DNA of 64,000 nucleotides from Ardenticatenaceae bacterium (GCA_020634245.1 JACKCC010000010.1:1-64000), one strand, 5' to 3'; numbered from the stretch's first letter, positions 27,073 to 36,586 are shown. The notes: generated by a model from the sequence alone, not told the origin. Translations and numbers: made by a program.

Positions 27073-28272
27073 ATGCCAAAATTAAACGATTATCAGCAGT
27101 TTAACGGCCGTCACTGGGGAACCGGCACCGTCCACAATTTTTATACCTATCGCGGCGTCAAAGCGCCCCATACCGGCCAGCCTTACTCCGAAGCACTGCT
27201 CATGGGTGTCAGCGGCGGCATTGTCATGGGCTACTTTGTCTTCGCTTATGAGGGTTATGATCCCCAGGCCCGTATCCTCACTCGCAATACTTTCGATCCC
27301 TGGGATACATATCTTTCGCGGCTAGGCGTGGCCCAGCACATTCAGCACACCAGCAAGCCGGAAAAAGGGCTGGCCAATCTCCTCGACACGCTGGAGGAGG
27401 GCATCCCAGCCATCGTCTGGACCGATATGTTCAGTTTGCCCTACAACGCCATCCCGCCGGATGAACAGATGTGGGCGATGATGCCCATTCTGGTTTATGG
27501 CCATGATGATGACGTGGTTTGGATTGCCGACCGGGCACGAGTACCGTTAACCGTTACGCCAACAGAATTGGCGGCGGCCAGAGCACGGGTGAAGAAGGAC
27601 AAGTTTCGGCTGGTGACGTTGAATCCGCCAGACGAGGAGAAGTTGGCAACGGCCGTTACCCAGGGTATCTGGGACTGCATCAACCTGTACACCGAAAAGC
27701 CGCCCAAAGGCAGCAAAAACAATTTTGGCTTTGCCGCCTACCAGCATTGGGCCGACATGCTAGTCAAACCCAAAGCCAAACGAAGCTGGGCCAAAGAATT
27801 CCCGCCCGGCGCAGCTTTGTACGCTGGACTCACCTCCGCCTTCCACGATATCCACATCTTCGGCAAAGATGGCCACGCTGAACGGGATATGTACGCCAAT
27901 TTTCTCGACGAAGCCAGCTTGATTCTAGGCAAACCGGCACTCAAATCCATCGCCCAGCAGTTCCGGGCCAGCGCTGACGCCTGGGACGATCTGGGATTGG
28001 CACTTCTGCCAGACGAGATTCCCCTGCTCCAGGAAACCCATCGGTTGATGCTGCAAAGTCATCGATTGTTTTTAGAGAAAAGAAATGAAGGATTAGAGGA
28101 GAGGGTAAAGATAAACGGCCGTCTCGCCGCCATCAAATCTCAAATCACTGCCGACTTCCCCCTCAACGAGGCCGGGGTTCAGGCCCTGCATGAAAATATT
28201 CGCACCCACATCCTCGCCATCCATGACGTAGAGCAAAAAGCCATCGCCGCCCTAAAAGACACGATGGCTTAA
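27073..28272 (+). CDS. BtrH_N / DUF4872 domain protein
   Basis: 399 residues. The N-terminus (about 1-140) has the BtrH_N layout, with HNFYTYRG, PYSEALLMGVSGG and the hydrophobic stretch that follows; BtrH itself is an acyl-carrier-protein transferase in butirosin synthesis. The C-terminal part (about 200-330) fits DUF4872. No signal peptide is present, so it is cytosolic. The ATG at 27073 follows AGGAG by 7 bp. No biosynthetic cluster surrounds it, so its substrate is unknown and the acyltransferase role is only by analogy. Confidence 0.8.
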   Translation: MPKLNDYQQFNGRHWGTGTVHNFYTYRGVKAPHTGQPYSEALLMGVSGGIVMGYFVFAYEGYDPQARILTRNTFDPWDTYLSRLGVAQHIQHTSKPEKGLANLLDTLEEGIPAIVWTDMFSLPYNAIPPDEQMWAMMPILVYGHDDDVVWIADRARVPLTVTPTELAAARARVKKDKFRLVTLNPPDEEKLATAVTQGIWDCINLYTEKPPKGSKNNFGFAAYQHWADMLVKPKAKRSWAKEFPPGAALYAGLTSAFHDIHIFGKDGHAERDMYANFLDEASLILGKPALKSIAQQFRASADAWDDLGLALLPDEIPLLQETHRLMLQSHRLFLEKRNEGLEERVKINGRLAAIKSQITADFPLNEAGVQALHENIRTHILAIHDVEQKAIAALKDTMA

Positions 28273-28281
28273 AAAAACGTA

Positions 28282-28323
28282 AAACGAATTGTTAATTCGT
28301 TTGAACGATTTAGCAAATCGTTC
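28282..28323. terminator. Two abutting hairpins between convergent genes
   Basis: AAACGAATT/AATTCGTTT (28282-28302) and GAACGATTT/AAATCGTTC (28303-28323) are perfect 9-bp stems, each with a 3-nt loop, placed back to back. They lie exactly between the convergent BtrH-like gene and the small Cys protein, where a bidirectional terminator is expected. T-runs are short, so termination efficiency is uncertain. Confidence 0.6.
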
Positions 28324-28334
28324 AACAAATTGGG

Positions 28335-28484
28335 CTAACTTTCGCTGGCTTTCAAATGATCCTGATACGCCTTCCAGCCCGGACACCAGGTGGTATGCCA
28401 GCGCCAAAACCGGGCCATTAATGATTTTGGTTTTGCTTCCGCCTTTTGCCGTAACGGACAATTCTCACACTTAAATTCAGACAT
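28335..28484 (-). CDS. Small cysteine- and tryptophan-rich protein (49 aa)
   Basis: Tiny gene with a strong GGAGGG ribosome site 4 bp before the ATG at 28484. The product begins MSEFKCENCPLRQKAEAKPK and continues with a conserved-looking WRWHTTWCPGW segment. CxxC plus a later single Cys, and the density of Trp/His, suggest a metal-binding or redox role. I do not recognise a named family. It is supported by the ribosome site, codon use and position before a terminator. Confidence 0.7.
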   Translation of the reverse strand: MSEFKCENCPLRQKAEAKPKSLMARFWRWHTTWCPGWKAYQDHLKASES

Positions 28485-28530
28485 CGTTCCCTCCAAAGGA
28501 AAAGTCGCTCAATAAAATAGAATCCTCAAT

Positions 28531-28608
28531 TGTCATTTCAACCGCAGGGAGAAATCTTGCACTACATACTGGCTAAGATTTCTCCTCGCTTCGCTCATCG
28601 AAATGACA
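28531..28608. repeat. REP-like intergenic hairpin
   Basis: TGTCATTTC at the left end is mirrored by GAAATGACA at the right, with GGGAGAAATCTT and AAGATTTCTCC as inner stems. The words GAGCGAAGC and TGTCATT are shared with the element at 36521-36586, so both belong to one dispersed palindromic family. The rest of the 237-bp gap (28485-28721) shows nothing else. Confidence 0.7.
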
Positions 28609-28721
28609 AAGGTTTGTTAACCTTGAAAATTCTACCATGCATTACGGCAAATTTGTGGCTGAGTTGCGAAAATGTAGCGGGTCAAAAATACGCGCCACCC
28701 ACCACCCACCACGCGCCCAAA

Positions 28722-30746
28722 TCACTCATGACGCAGAGCCGTCACCGGATCCAATTTGGCCGCGCGCGACGCCGGATACAAACCAGCGACAATACCAATC
28801 AGCGCAGCAAACGCCAGCGAACCTAACGCCAGCCACAATGGCACCACCGAAAGCTGCCCCACACCGGTCACGCCTTCATTGAGCAGATAGCGGTGAGCGA
28901 TCCAATCGACCAGGCGGCCCAGCAGCGTGCCTAAAATCAGGCCAAAGAAACCACCAATCAGGCCAATCAGCCCGGCTTCGACGGTGAACATGGCCCGAAT
29001 TTCGCGCCGGGTGGCCCCCAACGCTTTGAGAACGCCTATCTCCCGCGTGCGCTCGTAGATGGCCATCATCATCGTGTTGGCCACGCCCAGCGCCGCCACC
29101 AGCAGCGCCAGTCCGCCCACGGAACCCAGCAGCGCTTGCATCAACGACAACACGTCGTTAGCTGCTTCCAAAATCGCCTCCAAAGTCTGCGTTTCCAGGT
29201 TATAGCTCTGGATGATGTCGGCGAGTTGGCCGACCTGGCTCAAATCGGCAGCACGCACGGTAAGACCATCGTAACCTTCGCTTTGTAGAATATCTGGCTG
29301 GCCAAACCACCACGCCTTGATCGCTTCTCGTTCGGCCAAGCCTAAATCAATCAGGCGGCCGCTAAAGCTTTGACGGATACCGACGATGGCACTGCCAAAC
29401 TCATTTGTCTCTCCGCGCGGCAGGCGAACAACCAGCTTCACCGATTGGCCAATCAAATCATCGTAAGTTTGGCCAGCGGTCAGCAGTTCATCGGCCAGAC
29501 CGTCGCTAATGATGAGACCCTGAACGTTATTGTCCTCAAAGCCGTGCCCGGCCAAAATCTCCGAGGGATTGAACGGGCCGCCCGAACGCCCCATGCCAAA
29601 ACTGTTGGATGAGCGGACTGGGATTTCCTGACCATCCCAGACCATGTTCAAGTCAATCCCATTGGGCAGATCGAGAGTCGCCTGAACGGAGGCCACGCCG
29701 TCTAACGCAGCAATGCGCGTCACCAAATCGGGCGTAATGGGCGTAACAACATCCGGTTCGGCAAAAGGATCAAAGCCATCGCCTGATTCCTGGTATTTGG
29801 GGCTGACGAAAATATTTTCCAGACCGATGGTCTGGAAGTTGCGCTGGACTTCGCGCTGGACGCCGACGCCCATGGAGACCATGGCCACCAGGGTGACGAT
29901 GCCGATGAGGACGCCGGCGGCAGTGAGAAAATTGCGAACGACGCGGCGGCGCAAATTGTTAAAAGCGGATTGAACGATGTCACTGAAGCGCAGGCCGGGG
30001 TTGCCATTGGGGAATACGGCCGTTCCCCCTTCCACCACCGACACCTGACCATTAGGATTATACTCGCCTTCGATAGCCGCAATCTGACCGTCGCGCAGAC
30101 GGACGACGCGGTCGGCATAGGCGGCCACATCGGGGTCGTGGGTCACGACGACCAGGGTAATGTGCTGCTTTTTGTTGAGATCGCGCAGCAGCGCCATCAC
30201 TTCATCGCCGGTGATGCTGTCCAGGTTGCCGGTAGGTTCGTCGGCCAGGATGAGGGCCGGGTGATGGATGAGGGCGCGGGCCACGGCCGTTCGCTGCTGC
30301 TCGCCGCCCGACAATTCTGATGGGTAGTGGTCTAATCGGTGACCCAGGCCGACTTGTTGTAACAATTCGGCGGCACGGGCTTCACGTTCGGCCCGCCCTA
30401 CCCCGGCTAGCATGAGGGGAACGGCCACATTTTCCAGCGCCGTCAAACGGGGCAGCAAGTTGAAACTTTGGAAGATGAAGCCAACGCGCTGGCGCCGATG
30501 GTCGGTGCGTTCCTTTTCACCAGCGGTGTGTAAGGGTACACCGTCAAGCCACAGTTCGCCGGTAGACGGCCGATCCAGGCCGCCCAGCAGATTGAGTAAG
30601 GTTGATTTGCCGGAACCGGAGGGGCCGACCAGGGCCACACATTCGCCCGGCTGGATGGTTAAATCAAGGCCGCGCAGGGCCTGTACGGCCGTTTCGCCAC
30701 GCTCAAAATGGCGCTCCAGGCCGGATAATCGTATGGTTTCGCTCAT
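28722..30746 (-). CDS. MacB-type ABC transporter, ATPase and permease in one chain
   Basis: 674 residues. The ATPase domain (1-230) shows Walker A GPSGSGKST, signature LSGGEQQR and Walker B LILADEPTG. It is followed by a first helix (about 280), a periplasmic MacB_PCD domain (about 300-500), and three C-terminal FtsX helices with TREIGVLKALGATRREI. MacB proteins export lipoproteins, peptides or drugs by a mechanotransmission mechanism. The upstream gene on the same strand is a LolA-like exported protein, so the pair may handle lipoproteins or lipids. In most relatives ATPase and permease are separate or fused in this same order. Confidence 0.94.
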   Translation of the reverse strand: MSETIRLSGLERHFERGETAVQALRGLDLTIQPGECVALVGPSGSGKSTLLNLLGGLDRPSTGELWLDGVPLHTAGEKERTDHRRQRVGFIFQSFNLLPRLTALENVAVPLMLAGVGRAEREARAAELLQQVGLGHRLDHYPSELSGGEQQRTAVARALIHHPALILADEPTGNLDSITGDEVMALLRDLNKKQHITLVVVTHDPDVAAYADRVVRLRDGQIAAIEGEYNPNGQVSVVEGGTAVFPNGNPGLRFSDIVQSAFNNLRRRVVRNFLTAAGVLIGIVTLVAMVSMGVGVQREVQRNFQTIGLENIFVSPKYQESGDGFDPFAEPDVVTPITPDLVTRIAALDGVASVQATLDLPNGIDLNMVWDGQEIPVRSSNSFGMGRSGGPFNPSEILAGHGFEDNNVQGLIISDGLADELLTAGQTYDDLIGQSVKLVVRLPRGETNEFGSAIVGIRQSFSGRLIDLGLAEREAIKAWWFGQPDILQSEGYDGLTVRAADLSQVGQLADIIQSYNLETQTLEAILEAANDVLSLMQALLGSVGGLALLVAALGVANTMMMAIYERTREIGVLKALGATRREIRAMFTVEAGLIGLIGGFFGLILGTLLGRLVDWIAHRYLLNEGVTGVGQLSVVPLWLALGSLAFAALIGIVAGLYPASRAAKLDPVTALRHE

Positions 30747-30765
30747 GTTGGAGGAATGGAGATTG

Positions 30766-30819
30766 GAGATTGGAGATTAGAGATTGGTTGTTGGTCTCCA
30801 GTCTCTAATCTCCAATCTC
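30766..30819. repeat. Perfect 18-bp snap-back repeat between lipoprotein and ABC genes
   Basis: Arms 30766-30783 and 30802-30819, made of GAGATT-type words, are exact inverted copies with an 18-nt loop. It lies inside a two-gene transcript and could adjust the expression of the second gene. Confidence 0.8.
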
Positions 30820-30825
30820 AACTTT

Positions 30826-31998
30826 CTATTGTAAAGATTCGGCGATGGCCAACGCCTGGTCACCGGTCAGGTTGCCGCCGATCCAGAAGGACATCTCGCC
30901 TTCGGCCCAGGTGAGGAGGGTACGGCTGCCTTCGGTATCGCTGACCAGCAGGCCATCGACCCCGCGCACGGACACGGCCGTTTCCAGACCTTCCGGCGCA
31001 TACTCAAATCCGGCCGGGCCTTGGGCCACGGTGAAAGAGCCGCCGTCGGGCAGATTGTAGCGCTGTACGGCCGTGCCCCGGATCGTCGTCGTTTCCACCA
31101 AGCGAGCCTCGGTCGGCAGTTCGGTGGGGGTGAGCGGGGTGAAGGATACGGCAGTGTCTTCCATTTCGGCCATCTTCGCTTCCATTTCCGCCGCCAATTC
31201 GGCCAACGTTACCACTTCAGCGCCTTCGGGAATTGTAAATGTGAAAACGGATGGATCCACGCCCTGGTTAAATTCCAAAGTCGTTGCGCTGATTCGTCCG
31301 GAACCCATGTTGCCACCGGTGTACTCGGCCGCCAGCGGCGCTTTGCTCTCGGCGGCGATCCAGACGTTGATCAGGCCGCCCACAGCGCGCACTTCATCTG
31401 GCATTTGCTCTGGGATGGGGATGAGACGGACTTGATAAGCGCCGACACCAGCCACATCTTCACTAGTCAGGCCAACGCGCTCGGCATCAAAGTATTCCAG
31501 CAACTTTTCGACGGCTTCTTCAGACGTTTGGGGATGGTCTGCCGCTTCGGGATCGAAATCTTGTGGCATTTTGTCCGCAAAATCCTGTTCGGCCATCTTT
31601 CCCATCAGCATATTGGCCGCTTCTTCGTAGGTGCCGATCAAGACTTTGTTTTCTTCGGGGTTGTAGAGCCAGAAGTTGGTGCCATCGGCAACGGCCGTTG
31701 CGAACGGCAGCCGTCCGACCGTCCCCATTTCCAAACTCGTTTCCAGCACGTCTACGCGAACAGCCGGTTCGCCGTTGGGACCGGCATTGAGCATCCCCCA
31801 CACTTCAACCGTGCCACTGCCACTCTGTTCCGGAGTCGTCACCTCAAAATCGACGACGGCGTGGCCATCGGTGACGGTTTGTAATGTTTCGATGGATTGA
31901 GTCAGCAAATCTTTGGCGCTGGGCTGAAAAGCAAAGGCCGCCAGGGCCACACTGACCAAAAGTAACAAACTGATCAGCAAAATTGATTTTCGTTTCAT
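30826..31998 (-). CDS. LolA-like / DUF4367-type exported protein
   Basis: 390 residues with an N-terminal signal peptide (KRKSILLISLLLLVSVALAAFAF). The first two thirds (about 30-250) resemble the LolA/outer-membrane lipoprotein carrier fold. The last 110 residues resemble DUF4367, which is often seen behind it. The mature protein would be outside the membrane and could bind acyl chains. The ATG follows AAAGGAGC. Likely first in an operon with the MacB-type transporter 80 bp downstream. Confidence 0.8.
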   Translation of the reverse strand: MKRKSILLISLLLLVSVALAAFAFQPSAKDLLTQSIETLQTVTDGHAVVDFEVTTPEQSGSGTVEVWGMLNAGPNGEPAVRVDVLETSLEMGTVGRLPFATAVADGTNFWLYNPEENKVLIGTYEEAANMLMGKMAEQDFADKMPQDFDPEAADHPQTSEEAVEKLLEYFDAERVGLTSEDVAGVGAYQVRLIPIPEQMPDEVRAVGGLINVWIAAESKAPLAAEYTGGNMGSGRISATTLEFNQGVDPSVFTFTIPEGAEVVTLAELAAEMEAKMAEMEDTAVSFTPLTPTELPTEARLVETTTIRGTAVQRYNLPDGGSFTVAQGPAGFEYAPEGLETAVSVRGVDGLLVSDTEGSRTLLTWAEGEMSFWIGGNLTGDQALAIAESLQ

Positions 31999-32146
31999 TT
32001 TAAGCTCCTTTCGCTTATTAATCGCATTGGTATTTTAGCATGGGAACGGCCGTCCACTCGCATCACTCATCCCAACATAAGATTAGTCATCAAGCCGTTT
32101 TACCACACTCACTTTATCAACACTGCCAATAGCGCTTTTGTGACAA

Positions 32147-32177
32147 AAAAGCGCCTTTCGTCATGAAAGGCGCTTTT
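32147..32177 (-). terminator. Rho-independent terminator of the Fe-S fusion gene
   Basis: Perfect 13-bp stem AAAAGCGCCTTTC/GAAAGGCGCTTTT with a 5-nt loop. On the minus strand the stem is followed by a T-run. It lies 36 bp past the stop of the gene ending at 32213. Confidence 0.88.
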
Positions 32178-32212
32178 CAAATTCAGATTTTGGCGGCCTG
32201 CCGTTTTCAGCA

Positions 32213-34840
32213 TCAACCGGCCAATCTGGCCAACTGCTGCCGCAGCACACTCCAGCGTCCAGCCTCCAAAGCCGGCATCAAATCACTTACATCCCAGCCT
32301 TGTTTAATGGCATTAGTAACGGCCATAGCCAGTTTAGGATAGCCTAACAAAATCGCCCCCACAATCTTGCCATCAGCAAGAACCAGCTTTCGATAGCATT
32401 GATTATCCAAGTCATCTAACACGATCTCCCTTTCACCCGGCCGGGCAATGATGCGGCCAACAGATGTAACATCAACGCCAACCACTTTAAGCGTGGTTGC
32501 GGGCACGACCGGCTTATAAACAGCATGCCCACCGATGGCATTCACCGCGGCCACTTGCGCCTGTTCGATGGCCACCGCCCATAAACCGGGCACCATCCCA
32601 TCAAATTCGCACATATCACCAACAGCGAAAACACCAGGGCCGGTTGTTTGCATCCGGTCGGTGACGACAACGCCCTGGTTAACAGCCAACCCCAAAGATT
32701 CGGCCAATTCCGTATTGGGGCGGATACCGGCAGCCATTAAGAAGATGTCGCAGTGTAGTGTGTGGCCATTATGAAGCAGTAATTTGTGCAGCCGGGTACG
32801 GCCGTGCAGGATAGCCACCTCCGACTGAAGCCGAACATCTATGCCCAACTGCTCCAAATGCCGCCGTAAAAGACGGCCGCCGCATTCATCCAACTGCCGC
32901 TGCAACAGCCAGGAACCGCGTTCCAGCACTGTGACCTGTAAGCCAAGTTTTAGCAGCGCATAAGCCGCTTCCAGCCCCAGCAAACCGCCGCCGGCAATGA
33001 CCGCCCGCCGGCAGCGATGTTCCTGAGCATAAGTGCGGATTTCCATGGCTTCATCTGCCTCGCGCAGGACAAACGTGCCCGGCAGACCAAAACCGGGCAG
33101 CGACGGCACAAAACTGGAGCTGCCACAGGCTAAAATCAACCGGTCAAAGGACAGGGTTTCACCGGTAGCCAGGACAACCTGACGGTTTTCTTTGTTAATC
33201 TCGACCACCTTTGTGTTGAGCCAGTTTGTAATCTGACGCTCTTCATACCAGGTTTCGGGTTTGAGGTAAAGGCCGCTCATGGCGGAACGGCCGTAAATCA
33301 AACGCCCAATCCCCATGCGATTGTAAAGCGGATGCTTCTCACGGCCAATCAAATGAATGGCGCAGTCAGGGTGGTGGCGGCGAATCGTATCGGCGGCGGT
33401 AACACCGGCAATGCCATTGCCAATGATAACAACCTGCTCCACCGACTCATCATAGACAATTGGTGATTGCCCGGCCAACGTCCCATCGCCCTGACTGCCT
33501 CCCAGCGAAACACAAACGTCTCCTTTGACCCGGCACATGCAGGCCAGCCGGGTATTTTTGCCCATTCCCATACGTTCCAGGGTGCAGCGTTCGTCCTCGC
33601 TCATCGGCGATAAATTTTCCATGCCTTCCAGAACAGTTACCAGGTCAGCGCCGCAAATCCCCATGCGGCAGCCGGCTTCGATGGGCAGGTTATTGTTTTC
33701 GGCAATGTTCAGCAGGGATTCATCAAGTGGGGTGGAAACGGCCGTATCATCCGGCTGAAATGTAACGGCTGCCGTACCTGCCAGAGGGCCAGATGCCGCC
33801 GGTACAGCAATCGTAATCGCTTTTTCAGCCACATAATTCCGCTCTTTCATGTAGGTACGCTGTACCCAAACCAATGCCAGGATAATGATACCGCCCCGCC
33901 CAATCCACCCCGCCCAGAAAGGCAGACTTAGATCGGCCAGGCTGGCAACACTGTTCAACCAACCGGGTAACACAAACCAATAAAAGAGGGTAAAGGCGCT
34001 GGCTCCCCATATGGCCGAGATTTTATTGGCCGACACCATGATAAATGTATCGGCCACCGTGAACAGAGCCACACTGAGCAGCATATAGAGCAGCATTTGG
34101 GCATAAAGCACCAGCGGTGAGATAGCAGGCACATTAGGCAGGGTAAAAAAGGCCAGAATGAAGCCGGGCATCGCCGCTGTGAAGAATTTGCGGGAGTTGG
34201 TGTAATGCCGGTCCGAATCTTCCAGATCGGCCAGGGAAGCCGTTCCCGGATTGAAATCGTAGCAATTTTTGGTACAGCCTACGCAGGGCGTGCAGTAATG
34301 ATTGGGTACAACTTTAAGTGGCGTCTGATTATACAAGCGCTGCACCGGATAAAGGGGGCAGATGCTGCTGCACCAACCGCTCTTGCCTTTGAAGAAAAAA
34401 CCGCCGATGAATGCGCCCAGCAAAGCCCCCAAAAGCAGCAAGCCGCTGGCCGGGCCGCTTTTGTTGAACAACCATTTCCGGCTGGAGGCCAGCACAAAAA
34501 AGCTGACCATACCTATCACGTAACCATACTTGTTCAACCAATTGGGTGGCGTCAGGGCGCGGCTAAAGTTCAATTGGCGGGGTGTCTGATTGAAGGCGGC
34601 CAGCGGGCAAACATTTCGCCAGAAACCCGGTATGGTCAGGAAAACGATGGGCAGGGTCGGAATAACCAGGCTCCAGAGAATGAATAAACCAATTGCTGGC
34701 TGCCAGATGAGGACAATGACCAAAATCAAGGCCGCGTTGACGCTGGCGGCGCGGGCAAGTTCCCACAGCCAGCCAGGTGTACGGGATTCATCCCGTAATT
34801 GGATGTAGTTTGGAAAAGTTTGTGTTAGATGGATTCTCAT
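32213..34840 (-). CDS. Fusion: membrane Fe-S protein + ferredoxin + NAD(P)H/FAD oxidoreductase
   Basis: 875 residues in three parts. Residues 1 to about 345 are a polytopic membrane protein with Cys motifs like NapH/NosR (GWCSSICPLYP, then CTPCVGCTKNC). About 350-440 is a 2Fe-2S ferredoxin-like domain with CRMGIC and LACMC; the third canonical cysteine position reads Asp. From about 465 on is a flavin-dependent pyridine-nucleotide oxidoreductase like the N-terminal half of nitrite reductase NirB, with VVIIGNGIAGVTAA, GGGLLGLEAAYAL and GVFAVGD. The chain suggests electron transfer between NAD(P)H and membrane Fe-S centres. Start ATG 34840 behind GAGGAG. The direction of flow and the partner are unknown. 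Confidence 0.88.
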   Translation of the reverse strand: MRIHLTQTFPNYIQLRDESRTPGWLWELARAASVNAALILVIVLIWQPAIGLFILWSLVIPTLPIVFLTIPGFWRNVCPLAAFNQTPRQLNFSRALTPPNWLNKYGYVIGMVSFFVLASSRKWLFNKSGPASGLLLLGALLGAFIGGFFFKGKSGWCSSICPLYPVQRLYNQTPLKVVPNHYCTPCVGCTKNCYDFNPGTASLADLEDSDRHYTNSRKFFTAAMPGFILAFFTLPNVPAISPLVLYAQMLLYMLLSVALFTVADTFIMVSANKISAIWGASAFTLFYWFVLPGWLNSVASLADLSLPFWAGWIGRGGIIILALVWVQRTYMKERNYVAEKAITIAVPAASGPLAGTAAVTFQPDDTAVSTPLDESLLNIAENNNLPIEAGCRMGICGADLVTVLEGMENLSPMSEDERCTLERMGMGKNTRLACMCRVKGDVCVSLGGSQGDGTLAGQSPIVYDESVEQVVIIGNGIAGVTAADTIRRHHPDCAIHLIGREKHPLYNRMGIGRLIYGRSAMSGLYLKPETWYEERQITNWLNTKVVEINKENRQVVLATGETLSFDRLILACGSSSFVPSLPGFGLPGTFVLREADEAMEIRTYAQEHRCRRAVIAGGGLLGLEAAYALLKLGLQVTVLERGSWLLQRQLDECGGRLLRRHLEQLGIDVRLQSEVAILHGRTRLHKLLLHNGHTLHCDIFLMAAGIRPNTELAESLGLAVNQGVVVTDRMQTTGPGVFAVGDMCEFDGMVPGLWAVAIEQAQVAAVNAIGGHAVYKPVVPATTLKVVGVDVTSVGRIIARPGEREIVLDDLDNQCYRKLVLADGKIVGAILLGYPKLAMAVTNAIKQGWDVSDLMPALEAGRWSVLRQQLARLAG

Positions 34841-35631
34841 TTTTCACACTCCTCGTATAAAGCTAGAGCGAGAGCTAGAGGTTCGTTCTTCCTCTCGCGC
34901 TTGCTCTGGTTTTCAATGATGGTGTTGAGCTTGCGCTCATGCCGTCTCCTCTTAATATGTGTTTGCGCTGCGGCACGGCCGTAACCATGCATGCTATTCA
35001 CGAGCAGTTCGACACATCTGTATACGGTTTCGTTGCTACAAGGGGTATGAAGCAGACAGCAGGAATGCAGCAGCGATGGGTCTCATGCTTGTTGGTGGTT
35101 GAATGCCCACCGGTCAGCCGTTATCTTCTCCGGGTAACGGCCGTTTCCATAAACAGCATATACACTGTTCCGGGAAACAACAGCATTCGACCCTTACTGT
35201 GATAGGGGTGATTACGTTTAGGGTATGGGGGCAGCCTTTCGCATGGAAACGGCCGTTTCCGAGGCTAACTGTTTATCGTTCATATGTTGTCTGCTCCGTT
35301 TGTATAACAATACAAAACCCGTCATCCGATACATGACCGCAATAAACTACCGTTACTTCACAATGTGCCGCCGTGCGCACATCATCGTTATTAGTGGGCA
35401 AAGGCATAGAAAAAGCAACGCCCTATTTAAAAAATGGTACTATGGTACTGTTATTACCTGAGTATTTGCTAAGTTACACGACAATTCACTTGACTGCTAT
35501 CAAATGTAAACAAGCAAAAATTGCCCTCAACATCGTCGCGATAGCCAGGTGGCTTTACACGAGCAGAAGTTGAGGGCTGTTGATGTTATAAATTTAGCCA
35601 ATGATCAAAATGATCTGCATACCTATACTTA
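34841..35631. other. 791-bp region without a convincing gene
   Basis: Short open frames exist but none has a good ribosome site, conserved motif or sensible composition. The stretch holds an imperfect snap-back of GCTAGAGCGAGAG words (34862-34910), three copies of the ACGGCCGT palindrome (34974, 35138 and 35250 approximately) and a distant inverted repeat at 35523-35577. It may contain the promoter of the Fe-S fusion gene. Confidence 0.6.
35523..35577. repeat. Distant inverted repeat with inner stem, possible structured RNA
   Basis: GCCCTCAAC (35523-35531) pairs perfectly with GTTGAGGGC (35569-35577). Inside, AGCC/GGCT form a small second stem. It lies 55 bp beyond the 3' end of the MerR gene, which ends at 35632, so it may be its terminator. 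Confidence 0.4.
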
Positions 35632-36468
35632 TCACACTTTCGCCACTGGAAACTGAATTTCGGTCACAAATTCCGCCGGAGCGACGCCTGCTTCCGGGCC
35701 GCGCAGGTAAATCTCGCGGTTGGGACCGATGATGCGATAGCCATTAGCCTCAATCCAGCCCATGAGCGCCTGATAGGCCGGGGTGAAATCATCGTAAGGG
35801 CCGGTTCTCACCAACGAGGCGACTTCCGCGCCGGGCAGTTCGCGAATCGCCACCCGTCCTTTAGGTAAACTGCCGCCGGTCACGGGCACGGCCGTTTCCA
35901 CATCCACATCACTCTCTTTGTACTCCTCGTCGTAATAAATCCCCATCACCGGGCCGGCCGGGGTGATGCCATGCTGCCCCAAGGCGGCAAATAACTCGCC
36001 GTACAACGGGCCGACACTTTGATAATTGGCCACCACGTCCCGCACACCGGCAATTTTCATCTTGTCCACTTGTTTGATTACCACATCATAATCGGGCATT
36101 TTAGACTCCTTTTCGATTTGTTTGAGCCGCTGTTCCAGCCGCGCCAGCCGCGCCAGCCGCGCCTGTTCCATTTCGATTTGCTGCACAACTTCGGCCTGTT
36201 TCAACCGCAGCAGCCCGCGCACCTGCTCCAGCAACAGGTCATCGGCGGACGCAGCGTCCGGCACCATTTGGCCGATTTGTTCCAACGAGAACCCCAAATC
36301 TTTGAGGGCCAGGATATGATTGAGGCGGGTGAGCTGTACGGCCGTGTAATACCGATACCCCGTAAAATCATCGATCTGGGCCGGTTCCAGCAGGCCAATC
36401 TGGTGGTAATAACGCAGCGTCTTCACCGGAACCCGGCTCAACTTAGAAAACTCACCAATCTTGAACAT
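35632..36468 (-). CDS. MerR-family regulator with GyrI-like ligand-binding domain
   Basis: 278 residues. The MerR winged-helix domain (1-70) shows FKIGEFSKLSRVPVKTLRYYHQIGLL. A coiled-coil dimerisation helix follows (75-118), then a GyrI/BmrR-type effector domain (about 122-278). Such proteins bind hydrophobic or cationic compounds and activate efflux or detoxification promoters. No efflux pump is adjacent. The neighbouring upstream gene encodes a free-standing GyrI-like domain, which suggests that they respond to related compounds. Confidence 0.93.
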   Translation of the reverse strand: MFKIGEFSKLSRVPVKTLRYYHQIGLLEPAQIDDFTGYRYYTAVQLTRLNHILALKDLGFSLEQIGQMVPDAASADDLLLEQVRGLLRLKQAEVVQQIEMEQARLARLARLEQRLKQIEKESKMPDYDVVIKQVDKMKIAGVRDVVANYQSVGPLYGELFAALGQHGITPAGPVMGIYYDEEYKESDVDVETAVPVTGGSLPKGRVAIRELPGAEVASLVRTGPYDDFTPAYQALMGWIEANGYRIIGPNREIYLRGPEAGVAPAEFVTEIQFPVAKV

Positions 36469-36520
36469 AAGAAGCTTTTAGCAGTTAGCAGTTTTGGGTC
36501 TTTCGGATCTCGCGGGGTTT

Positions 36521-36586
36521 TGTCATTCCGAGCGAAGCAAGGAATCCCAACGCCTCTGGGATGCTTCACTTTGTTCAGCATGACAA
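36521..36586. repeat. REP-like palindromic element
   Basis: Starts TGTCATTCCGAGCGAAGCAA and ends with a complementary GCTTCACTTTGTTCAGCATGACA-like arm; the ends TGTCAT/ATGACA pair. Same word family as 28531-28608. Confidence 0.7.

Noticed and set aside
34939..35202. 87-codon frame with a CLRCG motif
   Set aside because: No ribosome site, no conserved pattern and overlapping octamer repeats; judged to be non-coding.
36521..36586. GTCATTCC-type element as a terminator only
   Set aside because: The same word family appears at 28531-28608, so it is better described as a dispersed palindromic repeat.
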